Shown here: piece after piece, positions 23,682 through 35,900 of the stretch | Layout: each line of letters opens with the position of its first letter | Numbering within the stretch: position 1 is the stretch's first letter | NCBI GenBank assembly: GCA_000310025.1 | Contig: FN648038.1 | Location: 252,442-316,441, forward strand | Length of the DNA stretch: 64,000 nt | Source of the DNA: Ectocarpus siliculosus | Taxonomy: Eukaryota; Sar; Phaeophyceae; Ectocarpales; Ectocarpaceae | Direction of reading: 5' to 3' | The notes under the pieces: generated by a model | What the model saw: the letters and a program-made list of their open reading frames with translations, nothing else | What the model was told of the DNA's origin: nothing | Database searches by the model: none | Program-made: the position numbers and the translations under genes

Positions 23682-24289
23682 TGCATGTCCTTATCATTCG
23701 TGCCCTGTGATGTGTATCTGAATGTAGACTGCTGTGGACCATCCATGATTGTATACACCACACCATTATATCCTCTCTCGGCCGCACAACTACAGAGTAG
23801 TAGCTGTGTGAGTGCGCACACGTACGTTCGCTGCCTCGGCCTGTCCGCTCCCGACGTCCAGCAGTGGTGCACATAGCAGAGCGACCGAGTTATCTCTGTC
23901 TACCCACACAAGAACGGTCAGCGCTCGGATCATGGTGGTGACATGTCTGATAGAATATGAGAGGCACGAACCCACAGGTAGAGGTTGGACACCAGGTTGG
24001 ACGAAAGTCTCGCTTGACTGTGACTGAGTGGCCGTTGGGTGAGAGCAGCAGGGACGGTCATGATGTCCCGTTTCTGGCTGCGCTTCGGTGGTTATTCTCT
24101 GAGCGCAACTCAACTACAACTACAAGTTACGTTATCTCTTTTAGTCCAAGGCCCAAGACCTGTACTCATCAACGTGGGATCGCCTCCGTTGTTCAAAAAA
24201 GGAGTGGTTGGTCATCAATGGGAGCTCGAATGAGACGGAATCACTTTCATTATATTCAAATACAAAGGAATTCGAATATAGTCATGGAA

Positions 24290-24362
24290 GCCTCTATAGC
24301 TCAGCTGGGAGAGCGTGGCACTGAAGTTGCCAAGGTCACTGGTTCGATCCCGGTTGGAGGCA
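24290..24362 (+). tRNA. tRNA-Phe (anticodon GAA), second identical copy
   Basis: Same 73-nt sequence as the minus-strand copy, in inverted orientation, 608 bp away. All stems pair and the loop CTGAAGT gives anticodon GAA. The flanks of the two copies are not alike beyond the tRNA itself apart from downstream T runs. Confidence 0.97.
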
Positions 24363-24370
24363 CCACTTAA

Positions 24371-24375
24371 TTTTT
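24371..24375 (+). terminator. RNA polymerase III terminator of the plus-strand tRNA-Phe
   Basis: Five T eight bases past the tRNA end, with a run of eight T at about 24385 as a likely backup. Confidence 0.75.
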
Positions 24376-25861
24376 CTTCATAGTTTTTTTTCGCTCTTCT
24401 TGTTAATTTTTCAAACATCTTGCTTTGTTCCCGACTCCCGTAGACGAGCACCACGGACGGCATGACAAGCTTTTCATGTCTCACCCACCGCTTTATGTTG
24501 GCTTGGGTTATATGTGATGGAGGCATCAGCAGATTTTGTTTGCTTTCGATGTTGTGCCGGCGCGCCTGCTTCTTCTGTTGAACGTCGCTGAATGACTGTC
24601 CGTCATGGTTCGAACAGCGAACATCCTGCACAACAAACAAGTGTGTCGAAATGGTTTTTTTGGGGTCGTCCGTTTTTCCCGAATTTCTCTTTGTGTTGGA
24701 CACATCTTTTCTGGGCACCAGTCGATACCGAATATCTCCAAAAATATCAGATAAACACACTGGTAGGATTTTTCCGAGCTCACAAGACTCACAACCGTTT
24801 CAATTATAGAAGGAACAGGATTCATTCTCCTGGGGCTAAATGAGACCTAGAAGTGGCGCGTCGCCCTCTTCTCGGAATCACATGGGTTTTAGGTTGCAGA
24901 TACATAGCAAGAGCGACCGATTTCGTTTTCGCATGTGCGCAAAACACGGGGGGGGGCGCAACAACGGCGTAGAAAATCCTCAAGTGGAACGCCGCGTCTC
25001 GAGACCGGCAGTTTGGAAGGAAAGCGTCTCACGTATAGTTTTCGGGACGACATATCCACTGTCAGCTCTACAAGTACGGCCTTGCGCTCCGGGGTCGCAG
25101 AATATTTTCTCTGTGGTGTATGCCTCCGTTTTCAATGCGAAGAGTGTTCGGATGTCGTACTAATAAAAATAAAATTAGTTTATGTTTTCATCGATAGCAA
25201 GTAGAGGACAGACGGCCACTTTGAGAAACCGCGGGCGCTCGGCATTCACCAACAATTTGTCTGCAAACACTAGATTGCTCTCCTGGCTCTGCTGCGTCCC
25301 AAGGGTGCCATTCGTGTGGCGTGAACACGTCACAATGCCCCCTAAACGGTACGCATCCACATCGCTCTCGCCGTGCGCGCGATTAAATTAGGCAAGGTCT
25401 GATCGAACAGGTACATCATATTTCCACCACAACATGAACCAACCCGTTTTTCTAGAACCAAACCCCCACCGCGCCTGCTAGCCGAAAAGGATCACCGATC
25501 ACGTCGTTCACGTTAGGCATAACGGCGGACATCACACCTATTGGGCTACCACAATATCGCAGGGGATTCGCCGAACACCCCACAACAACGAAAACACACA
25601 AGAGACAACCAGCCGGACACCGCGATCCCAGCCGACAACGACGACAGCACCCGCCACGAAGCTTTACTTAGGCAGTTCGAACCCTGTTCTTTGCTGTCAC
25701 ATCGCTGAGAATATACAAACAGCAGCGCAAGTATGCTCGCGCGCCAGGTTCGCCGTCGGCGCTTCCTGTGGAAACCACCCCCCAGAGACACGGCTGATGA
25801 AACCTTCGCTTGATGCAACCTACGCTCACACCAACGCCGTCAAATGGTTTGTTCTAGGCCT

Positions 25862-28800
25862 CTATCCCTTTGTTGGTGCTGCGTCTGCCCCCCCCCTGCG
25901 TATGCGCATGTCAACACGACCCGCCGCCATTGCCGCCAGGAAGCATGCCAAAAAGAAGCCGGCGAGCAGAAGAGGTTCCATCATCATTCTTGCTCGGTTG
26001 AAGTCGTAGGTCACCTTGTTGATCGGGCGGTGGGGGCGGAGGGAGGGGTGCTCATTCGTACCATGCCCGAAACCAGTTGACCACTGGCTACGGATCCCTT
26101 TTGAGGTGGACCAGAGGACACGGGGGGGTGCTGTTGACATGCCTGGCTGCCGTCATGCTGGCTACAGGATTATACAGTAGTCTGAGTTTCAAGATCACCA
26201 TGCCAAACGAAACACAGGTTTTTTTCGACGCGGGAACGGAGCCTGTCAAATCTGCTACAATGTAGGCTGGGTCTGGTGTCCGCGTTATTCTCGTGAAAAC
26301 TCTCACGCGCATCAGAAACCCTACACACCCATACGTACACTTTCTTGTGCTGACTGACCAAACTCCCGATCATCGTGAGCATGACAAAACCTCAAGTCGC
26401 CCGTGCACGAACACCACAAACACCACATCCATCCCTTCCAGACATGGCCTTTGCAATGACTGTGCAACATAGTTACGAGGCGCCTGGTAAACAGAAGAAA
26501 TGCCTTCATCGCGACCGCCCTCTCTCACTGAACACCCACCATCGCGGGTAGCGCGCCTCAGCAACGCGTCTCACCTTCAACATGACGTTGTGTTCCTTAA
26601 CGACGTTCTTCATCTTCATGATCACCACAGGTCTCCCGGAGCCTGTGGTGTCGAGGAAGGTGAAACGCTCCGTTCGCGCCTCCGAAACGCCCTCGAAGGG
26701 GGGGAGCGCAACTATGTTGTGGGCGCCCTCCGGAAGAATAACCTGGTTGGTTGGGGGGGGGGGGGGGGCCCCGGGGACCAACGGGGGGGGGGACCTATTT
26801 GGGACCCCCTTCCCCCGGAACTAAAAATTTCGAAAAAAAAGAAAATGGGGGGGGGACCCAAAACCCAAATACTCCCTTCCCCAAAAACCAAACCCCACTT
26901 CCCCGATTGGATGGGGGATTTTTCCCACATGGGGGCCGGAAAAAAAAAAAAAACTGGCCAGGGTACTTTCGGCCCATTTGGGGGCCTGGCCCTCCCATTT
27001 GGGGGAAATTTTTAACCCCAAAACGTTGCTGTGGGGTTTAAAATTTTNNNNNNNNNNNNNNNNNNNNNNNNNNNNNNNNNNNNNNNNNNNNNNNNNNNNN
27101 NNNNNNNNNNNNNNNNNNNNNNNNNNNNNNNNNNNNNNNNNNNNNNNTAAAAAAAAAAAAATCCTTTCTTCGGGACCCCCTTTTTTAATAAAAAACCCCC
27201 CTTCGGGGGAAGGGCGCTTAAAAAAGGGTTTTAACTTTAAAAAGAAGGTGGTTTTCTTAAAGGAGTTTTTTATTTTTAATAATCCCCAAAGTTTTCCGGG
27301 ACCTTGGGGTTTGGAGAAAGGGAAAACCCTCCTTTCGCCCTTCGAAAACCCCTTGAAAGGGGGGGAGGGAAATTTTTTTGGGGGCCCCTTCCGAAAAAAT
27401 ACCTTGTTTGTTTGGGGGGGGGGGGGGGGCACCGGGCACGAGCGGTGCGGGCGACCTATTTGGGACCGCCTTCGCGCGGAACTAAGAATTACGAGAAAAA
27501 TGAACATGGAGGGGGTACGCAGATCCTATATACTCCTATCCCTAAAACCTAAACCCAACTTCCCCGATTGCATGCTGTATTTATCCAACATGATGACTGA
27601 AAACAAAAAAAAAACTGCCAAGGCTACTTACGGCCTATTTGGTGCACTGTCAGTCCTATTTGGCGGAGATTTTCAGCCACAAAACGTTGCTGTGTGGTTG
27701 AAAATGTCTCACGGAATGACAGTTCCAGCTCCCACGAAACGCCCCCCACAGCGACCAATCAACGCACCGTCAGCGCCGGGGTTGCACCGCCTTTTTTTCC
27801 CCCTCCTACTGACACGAGTCCTCGGAAAAATCAAGCCTTCTCCTCACCTTCACTGTGAGATCCTCCACCCACACGGAAGGGAACGGCGGCCCGAACGGCA
27901 TCTCGAGGGTGAAGTGCGACCCGGAGTGGCGCAAGCCGGCCTGGTACACAGTACAGCAGCAACAGCGCGAAACGACGCACCACAACGTCGCACGGAGCAC
28001 ACGTCAGCGTGGTGTACAGCTGGGGCCGTCACTTAAAAGAGCTACTTAACTCCTTTAGGGCTGGATCGCCTTTTGGGGACACTTTTTGTCCCCATCTTCT
28101 TGCCTGCTTTACCTCGCGAAGAATGGCATGATTGTCTCCTCCTTTGCACTACTCGACCAGGGGGGTTCCAGGGTACGCAGGGACGACTCTAGTCTAGTAT
28201 GGATGCTTTGTAGAGTGGAGGAGTATGAGGGTAATGAACAGGTCGAATCGCGGGGCGATTACGCCGCGGGTTCAACAGCGAAGTTGCGCCGCGTCTGTCT
28301 ACCCTTGGGTGGAAAGCGCTACTAGGGGCAAGCGCGGAAGAAGTACCTAGCCCACCGTTGATAGGAGGCACCGAGCAACCTAGGGCTTGAGTTAGAAGGT
28401 CTCGCTTTCCCTCTAGAGAAATATCTTGAAAACCTCCTTTTCGTGACCCGTTTACCACGCTCCCGCCAGTTGCTGTCTATAAACCCGATCAAATGTCCCC
28501 TCGTATCGAGGGGACAATTGATAGGAATTATAGACAAGAGACGGCTTAAGTGGGAAGGCAGCTTTGCACTTGCACCCAGGGATGGAACTGTCTGCACCAT
28601 CGAATCAGCAGGCGTCGTTCGCCCTTTTTCTTACATTTCAGAAATTTCGCAAGAACGCCGAATTTTCTGTGCGTGGTAAGGGTCGTTCTTATCGACCAAT
28701 AAAACACGAAAAAAAAAACGAAACCGTGTTTTCTTGAACATATATGGAGGCGTTTTTCCCCGAAAGCGTGAAAAGAAGGAGCCGGGTTTTTTTGGGGCTT

Positions 28801-29920
28801 GCTACTTTCACGAATCCGTGTTTTTGACAGAAGCATCGGACAAGCGCACCGCGGGCGCTGTAACATCACTGAGAACGCTAGAAAGACCTGCCAGACTCAT
28901 ATCCAGGTCTGGTGTGGAGATGGACAAGCGGCAGAAGCGGCGTTCAGTCCGTTCTTGGCCCAAAACTAGGCATTGCGTGGTGCTCTCGTCCTCAACTGCT
29001 GCTGTTGGTGCTGTTTTTTTTTTTTCAATCACACATAGCAAACACGGAAACAGTAGAACGAGTACAGCAGCAGCACCAAGACCTCCAACGCGCTGATTCC
29101 TTCGGTTCGGCTGTCTATATGATACCATCTCCCGGCGCCGTGCTGCTTCGTGGGTATTGGGTGCTTGGGTGCTGCTCAATAAAGTGTGTGAGAGACGTGT
29201 GCCACCTCACCAAAATGCCGTTGGAAAAAATGCGGCGAGATTATCTGTTTTTGGTCGGACGCATCAACATCAATCCACGGCACCACGCAGCAGTAGAGCA
29301 ACAGGGCCTCCGACACGCTAATTCGTTCGGATTGGCCATCTATATGATGCTGGCCGTCAGCGCGGCTGCCGCCCTATGATTGTTGAGCTCGTCTACCTTT
29401 GGGCAGGTGGTGGTCAAAGATGGGAGTCGCAACCGTGAAACATGAGCTGGCAAACTGAAGAAATCGCAAGCAATACCCAGGTGGCGACACTCTGCCCTGC
29501 GCCTGTTGTTGCTGAAAACTGAAAACAACAGGCCAGGTGGACGGGATCTTTCTAAGTGTGTTGTCCTCTGTGTCGGGTGCTGCTCATTGCGCTTTCACCG
29601 CTGCTCTATGGTGAGCAATACCATGTCAACCTGTTGTGTGTCGAGCAAAACGTGTATTCAGGGAAGGAAACGAACTTTTCGCGATGACATCACGATTAGA
29701 ACAAGCGAAAAATAATCGGATCTTCTTTTCACCGTTCCGTGAAAAAAGGCGTTTTTTTTTCGTTGCGTTAACAATACCCCTAAGGGGGTTAACGTTGTGG
29801 GATAGAGAAACGAGACCTTGCAAACCCGCACCACACCATAGCAAAGCGGCAAGGAGCGGTACCGGAAAAGTGTTTGACGAAAGAGCGGCAGCAGCCGGAA
29901 ATAAAAGGGGAAAAAACACG

Positions 29921-29957
<37 letters not shown>

Positions 29958-32900
29958 CGTTCTTCACTCCCGCGCACAAGTTTTAAGCCTTCACAGGAGT
30001 CTTGTTGTCGTGATTGTGTCTCCCACAACGTGCGCACGCGAATATACTGGTACCCCCCGGGGCCACCTCCAGCAAGCGCGGGGGGGCCAGAAGTGCATAC
30101 ATAATATTGAGTTCCGGGAACAAATCAAAATCTTGAGCACAATGTGGGACACATTTTGTTGGGTAGTGTGGGGCCAGGTCTCCGGGGGTGGGGGGGGTGT
30201 ACTCAACTTTTGCATGCCTCAACGGCAAGACCAATGACCACGCGTCGTCGAGAGGACGGAACATTGTTCCCACAGCACCTTTCGAGGGGTGATATCCAGA
30301 GCGCTAACCTCTTCCCTTCAACATACCACTACCTTGGCCTATTCTCTCACCTCGGTGGGGAGGTTGTATCCCTGATACCAGGCGTTCTTCCACCCTCCGT
30401 ACATGGGAAACCGTGACAACACGGATAGTTCCACGGCTCCGAGGTTGTGCCGCACCGTAGACGTCGAGATGTTGCCGATGTTATCCCGGTAATAGATGTC
30501 GCTTTCGTGTGGGTTGCATCAAAAACGCACGGGCAGGAGGGGGGACGTGTCGTCTGACCAACAAAATGCTGTGCAAGATCACCGCTACAAATAAGCTGCT
30601 GGAACAAATGGCTGTATTGGTGGGCGAATAAACAGTTGAAATCGGTTAGGTGCCGTGGAAACGCTAGAGTGCCTCTCGTTTGGGGCACCGCGGGGACCAC
30701 GTTGATGGTAGGTTGGTAGGGCGACGGAGGCACCGGCAGGGCATCACGCTCTCCTCCATCTCAACCCTACTCCTTCCTCCAAATATATACAAGGGCCTGG
30801 GGTCATTTTTTTCTTTGCGCTTCTGACAACAAGCTGTACGCCACACGATGAGGCGGACAGCAATTTGTCAGAGCCGCACAGAAAAGGCTGACACAGGACT
30901 TCGTGTATATTAGGAGATAAAAAGTAGAGCAGAGGGAGAGGAGAGCGTGGCGCCATGTCGGGGGCGGGGATCGTCCTACCCTCCCACCACATGCCCACGC
31001 AGCACGCATAGATCAGTAGCGAGTGTCGGGTACCTAAACGCCTCTCACCTCCTTTGCGACACTCTGTATGAAACACGCGCACACAACCAACTGCTGTATC
31101 GTTTCACAGCACCAAACAAAACAGAACAAACAACTAACCCGACCTCACGAGGCAAAGCCGAAGCCTCTCGGCCACGACAACGGCAGGAAACAGACTCAAC
31201 GGGTGACCGTGTCGCCTCTTTCCACCAACACACGCGCGGGAAACCACGCCTTCCGTACTGCATGCCCCCACCACTCACAGACACCTTACAGTAGTAGGGG
31301 ATGGTGAGGAGGTGACTCATATTTGCATGCCTTAGCAGCTAGACTATTGACCACACGGTCGTCCTAGAGAGGACGGAGCGTTGTTCCCACAGGACCCATC
31401 ACCGATGGCCAATCATTCTACTGCGCCAAAGGTGGCTCAACAATGTTTCCCTACAACCCTGTCTATCCTATCGATATCGCTTCCCGCCTTTTCAGTCTAC
31501 TTCCTATGCCCCAGTACAGCTACCGCCTTCTCCCGCTATCCCACGATGGGGCTGCGGCAACGTACCTTGCACCCGCGGGTAGGTAGGCATCCAGCTTCCG
31601 GAAGGAAGGGTTCGGCAACTCCGCGTGCTTCTTGGCCATGTAGTCCATGCGAGAGAAACCGCCCTTCATCTTCGCACCAGCGTGCACCTGTCCCAGCGAT
31701 GGGCAAAAGAGGGTATGGTAGCAGAAGAGAAATGCTGATTGCATGATGGACAAAAAGACGGTATGAAGAGTGACTACACGATGGACAATAGGGGGTATGA
31801 TAGCAGAGAGAGTGAGTGACCACACGATGGACAGCAGGGGGCATGATAGCAGAAGAGAGAAGGAGTGACTACACGATGGAAAAAACAAGGTATGATAGCA
31901 GAGGAGAAGGAGTGACTGCACGATGAGCACAAGGGGGTATCATAGCAGAAGAAAAGGAGTGACTACACGATCGACAAACGAGGGTATCATAGCAGAAGAA
32001 GCAAATGACCGTTACAGCTTCATCACACTCCGAGAGCAGAAAGAGAAGGACATCCAGGAAGCGGGATGACCGTCACCAAGGCTCTCAATATTGGCCCGGG
32101 GAAAACGCCGCCATTCAACAGTCGTGGCCGCGCGCATCTCCTAACAATCTCAATACCGCGTCAAACGATTACCGCAGAGGGAGTTATTCTCGATCATCGG
32201 TACATACCCGAGTGACTGACTCACCAAGTCGTAGTGTTCTTCCACGGCGATGTTACCCCAGTTGGAAACCTCAATCTCGCGCAGGCAGGAGGTCGCCTTG
32301 GCGAAAGCCGCGTGGTTCACCTGAAAGACAACAAACAGTTTAGTTCAAAGAAAAGAGACGTGCAATATGCACACAAGAAAGAAAGAGAGAGGGATAGAGA
32401 GGGGGGGAGGGAGTGAGGGCAGGAGAGAGAGGAGCGGATTGAATCTACTGCTGTTCAAACTCAACAGCGCCGACTTCTCGTACAAGAGAACGCCACCGGA
32501 ACAAAGAGGGCGGCCATACCCAATGGATGCGGCATTGCCGTCGCAGATGTTCCTGTGGTGCTCATGCCCAAGCAACGCTTTGACCACTGCAAGCGCAGAT
32601 GCCCCCAACCCCCAACACCTCTACAAGTAAAGTGTACAAGTCCACCCGTCGAAACACGTGTGTCTCAAGGCGACATGCAAAATACTTCCCTCAGGGCGAA
32701 AACCCATGGCCAATTCGCGCGAAAAGGGGCCAACATATCCAGTGTAGTTAAACGTGATGGCCGCGCGATCGCATGCGCAACTTTTGAGCTCGCGTCCGTG
32801 GATTCCGACTTTCTTCTCGCCTGCAAAAGCGGCCGGCCGCAAGTGACCCGTAAACACAATCTCCTTCTTGCCAAACACGCGCCCTCCCCAACAACGAAGG

Positions 32901-35900
32901 GCGGGCCAAAACCACCACGCCACACCTTAGCGGGGCACCCTACATGCACGGGGAACTCACGTAGTGGATTCGCAGCTCGCCCCCGTCGGCAAAAGGCGGC
33001 ACGTCCTCGAAGGGGCCGTACGTCACCTGGTCCGACTTGACCGACCTCTTGCTCGGCGCCTCTGTCATGCTCAGGATCTTGGGCGACACAGAGTGATGGA
33101 AGACGCGCCCCGCAAAACAAAAGGAGGGTGGGTTCCGCATCAATAACCCCGACGTTTAGCAGTGGGGGGGGGGGGCAACTAGTGCCAGTTGACCGTTCAG
33201 TGCCGATGAAACCACCGGGTGACACAGAATATCAGTTCCCCTCGCGCTCAAGCACAGCAGTGGGGGATGATGCCCACAGCAGCCCACAGCGCCACTCTCC
33301 TGACCCCCCGACTCTAACGAGTTGGGTGGTCTTCGAGAAAGAAAAACAAAAACCGGACGTACAGCAAATAACGCACCTTGGGGGAGGCGAGCTTGAGAGT
33401 AGTGGTCTGCTTGACCGTCTTGTACGGCGACGGCGCCAAGAGGGTAGACGCAAACACCACGCTCTGCTCCTCCAGCTGCGTTATCTCCTTCGGGAAGGCC
33501 GTCAGGACATCGGTATATACCGCCTTCACCTGGATTGGTGTAGGCGGCATCGCCCGGCGTGTCTTACTGTGGACTAATTTAATTGCACGTGAAAATGGCG
33601 TTGAACTGCTGCTGTCACATGTTGAGCGGGGTGTGTGAAAAAACCACCGAGGGTTCAGCAAGTACGGCCAACTATAGCGCAGGAAGCCAAGTGGGCTTCC
33701 GTCAAAAAAAGAAAAGTGGGCAGGGCATCGAATCCCCACAAGGCCAGGCCTTGGGGCTGTTCTCCGCTAGTCGGAAATGAGACAAGCATTCAGCGTGTTC
33801 GAGGATGAATTGAAGGTGAGATACGCGTAAAAATGTTAGTAGGAGCCATGCACGCTATCAGGTGCAGTGTGATGCAAGCGGCTTGGGCGGCCGTGTGGTC
33901 GATCCCTCAAGGAAACGCGGGCAAGACACCAACGTGGGCGCCTTGGGCCTTAGCGTTGGGGGCGGTGATGGGGAAGCTACGTCCCTCCCTTCCCGTACGC
34001 GTCCTTTGGCACCATGGTTGTGCAACGCTGGTTGAAACTTAAAACTCATACATGCTGCTGTCTCAACACCAAACAACAACGGACAGAGAATAAGTCGGCG
34101 GGGAAGTGTGATGCAGTCCCGGAAAACCGAAAGCCTCGTATCTAGGTGCCGCTTGTGTCAACACCAAGCAGCAAAGAATAAAGGAACAAGTCGGCGGCCG
34201 TTGTGGCGCAGTCCTAGAACGTCCCGTATCTAGATACAGCTGTGGTATTCTGTGGGAGGGCATGACATGTTAGGCGTGGTACCGTTATGGCATACGGTAC
34301 ACTCCCAGGATCCGCAGTGTTCCTGCTTGCTTTTGTATGGAATACGAAGGGGACATTGGACACCACACCCCATGCACCGATTTTGAAAGCTCGACTACTG
34401 TACTCCCCGACGAAGAGGACGTGTGCTGTGTCTCAACAACAAGCAATGACGAACAAAAGAAGCAAGAACCCGGACAACGAAACCCACCGCTATCTTCACT
34501 TCTTCCTTGTCCTGGGGTCGCTCGACCGCCGCGGAGTAGAGCACCAGCCCCTCCCCCGCGCTATCCCTGCCGGGAGACGGCGCATCAAGCTCGAACTCCA
34601 GCTCCGCCTTGTCCATGGTGACGCTCATGAAGGCCAGGTGGTCTTGTGCATCGGCCGGGAGGGCGAACTTGTAGCTACCGCTGGTTCCCTTGACCGTGTA
34701 GGTTGTAACCACCTGGGGGCGGGGGGGTGTTCCATGTTTTGCACGATTGGAGGTTTGACCATTGACCACGCGCCCTCGAGAGGACGGAGCATTTTTCCCA
34801 CAGGGCCGATCACCGATTACCACTCACGGGGTGGAATGTGCCAGCTCAGACCGGTGACATACCATAAACCAGCATCCACCGCCCGTATCTAGCTTCCAGA
34901 CCTGTCCAATAAATTCCTGGATATTTTTCTAGGCCGAACAGAAGGTTCACGGCCTGCCTATTATAGAAGCGCTTGCTTTGGATGCAGGCGGTGGTCGGCA
35001 ATGGCGCGGGTCACCTACATCGAGTACCTTTCGGAGTTTGCGGCCAGGACGAACAAGGAAATCAATAGGAGCATGTCGACAAGTGCATCGAACTTTGAGG
35101 GTTTACAATGTACACTATTTAAAACAAAGATAAGAAAAGCCACACAAAACCACACCGGATGGTACCAACGTTTTCTAGACGAGGGGAGAAGTTTAAGTTT
35201 TACCCGGGATACGAAATAAAACGCACACCCTCCCGCATGAACCACTGTATGTGCCCCCCTTTCTTATCTCGCCGGCGATAGACGGTGGACGAGATCACAC
35301 ACACCACGTGCCGCACACAACACCCCCGCCCCTGGTGGGGAGGACCACGCCTGCGTAGCCTTCGTTTATCTTTGGATGAATCCCGTTCGTATGCCGGTAC
35401 AGCAGCCTTGCATTGTTGGCTTGCACTGCATCTTTGTTATTGTTGTTGCCTTGTGGTCGCTGATTAGCCTGCTCTCGTGCAGTACAGCGCACCGCGAAAG
35501 CTTTGCGCGGATTTGATGAGAGGTACGCTCGTTGTTCAACAGCGAGCTAAACTAAGTAGGGGAGCTTAATCTTCCATGTCCAACAACATCTCTGCGTTCG
35601 TCGGGGGACAGGGATAATAACCATTTTTGATAAGAGGGTGCTTTCTTTCGCTTCATAAGGTTTCTCGGTGTCCATGCTAGGGTTCAGGTGCACGTGAGAT
35701 AACGTATGTGGCGTAATATATCACACCCCCTGGACAGATTTTCAGAGCTGACTTTCTCCACACAGAAGCGTCGCGGTGCCGAAAAATGGCGGCGTTGGAA
35801 GCCACCTCGTCGAGATCATTCTGAAAACGTTTCGTGGGAAATGTGTATCGTTTTCATTGTGGAGTAGTTCGAGCTCTGAAAAACGGTCCACGGTGTATGA

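Larger units (their letters stand above)
22057..25861. other. Intergenic region carrying the tRNA-Phe pair
   Basis: This lies between the start of the mTERF gene and the stop of the ribophorin I gene. Apart from the two tRNA genes I see no supported gene. Two open stretches were considered, 22877-23422 plus and 24215-24760 minus, and neither has a recognisable domain. A run of ATG codons followed by CTC codons at 23290-23330 produces an artificial Met/Val/Leu stretch. Confidence 0.55.

Noticed and set aside
24215-24760. A 181-codon minus-strand open frame with a basic, helical-looking part
   Set aside because: Its end runs through the antisense of the tRNA-Phe gene without a stop, it has no recognisable domain, and no partner exons were found.
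27235-27402. An apparent second copy of ribophorin I exon 9
   Set aside because: It is the degraded copy of the overlapping contig end. Its translation follows exon 9 position by position but with run-type errors.
28189-28458. A conserved ~90-codon minus-strand frame present in both TTAA-element copies
   Set aside because: Its conservation follows from the near-identity of the whole element. It has no transposase motif and no known domain.
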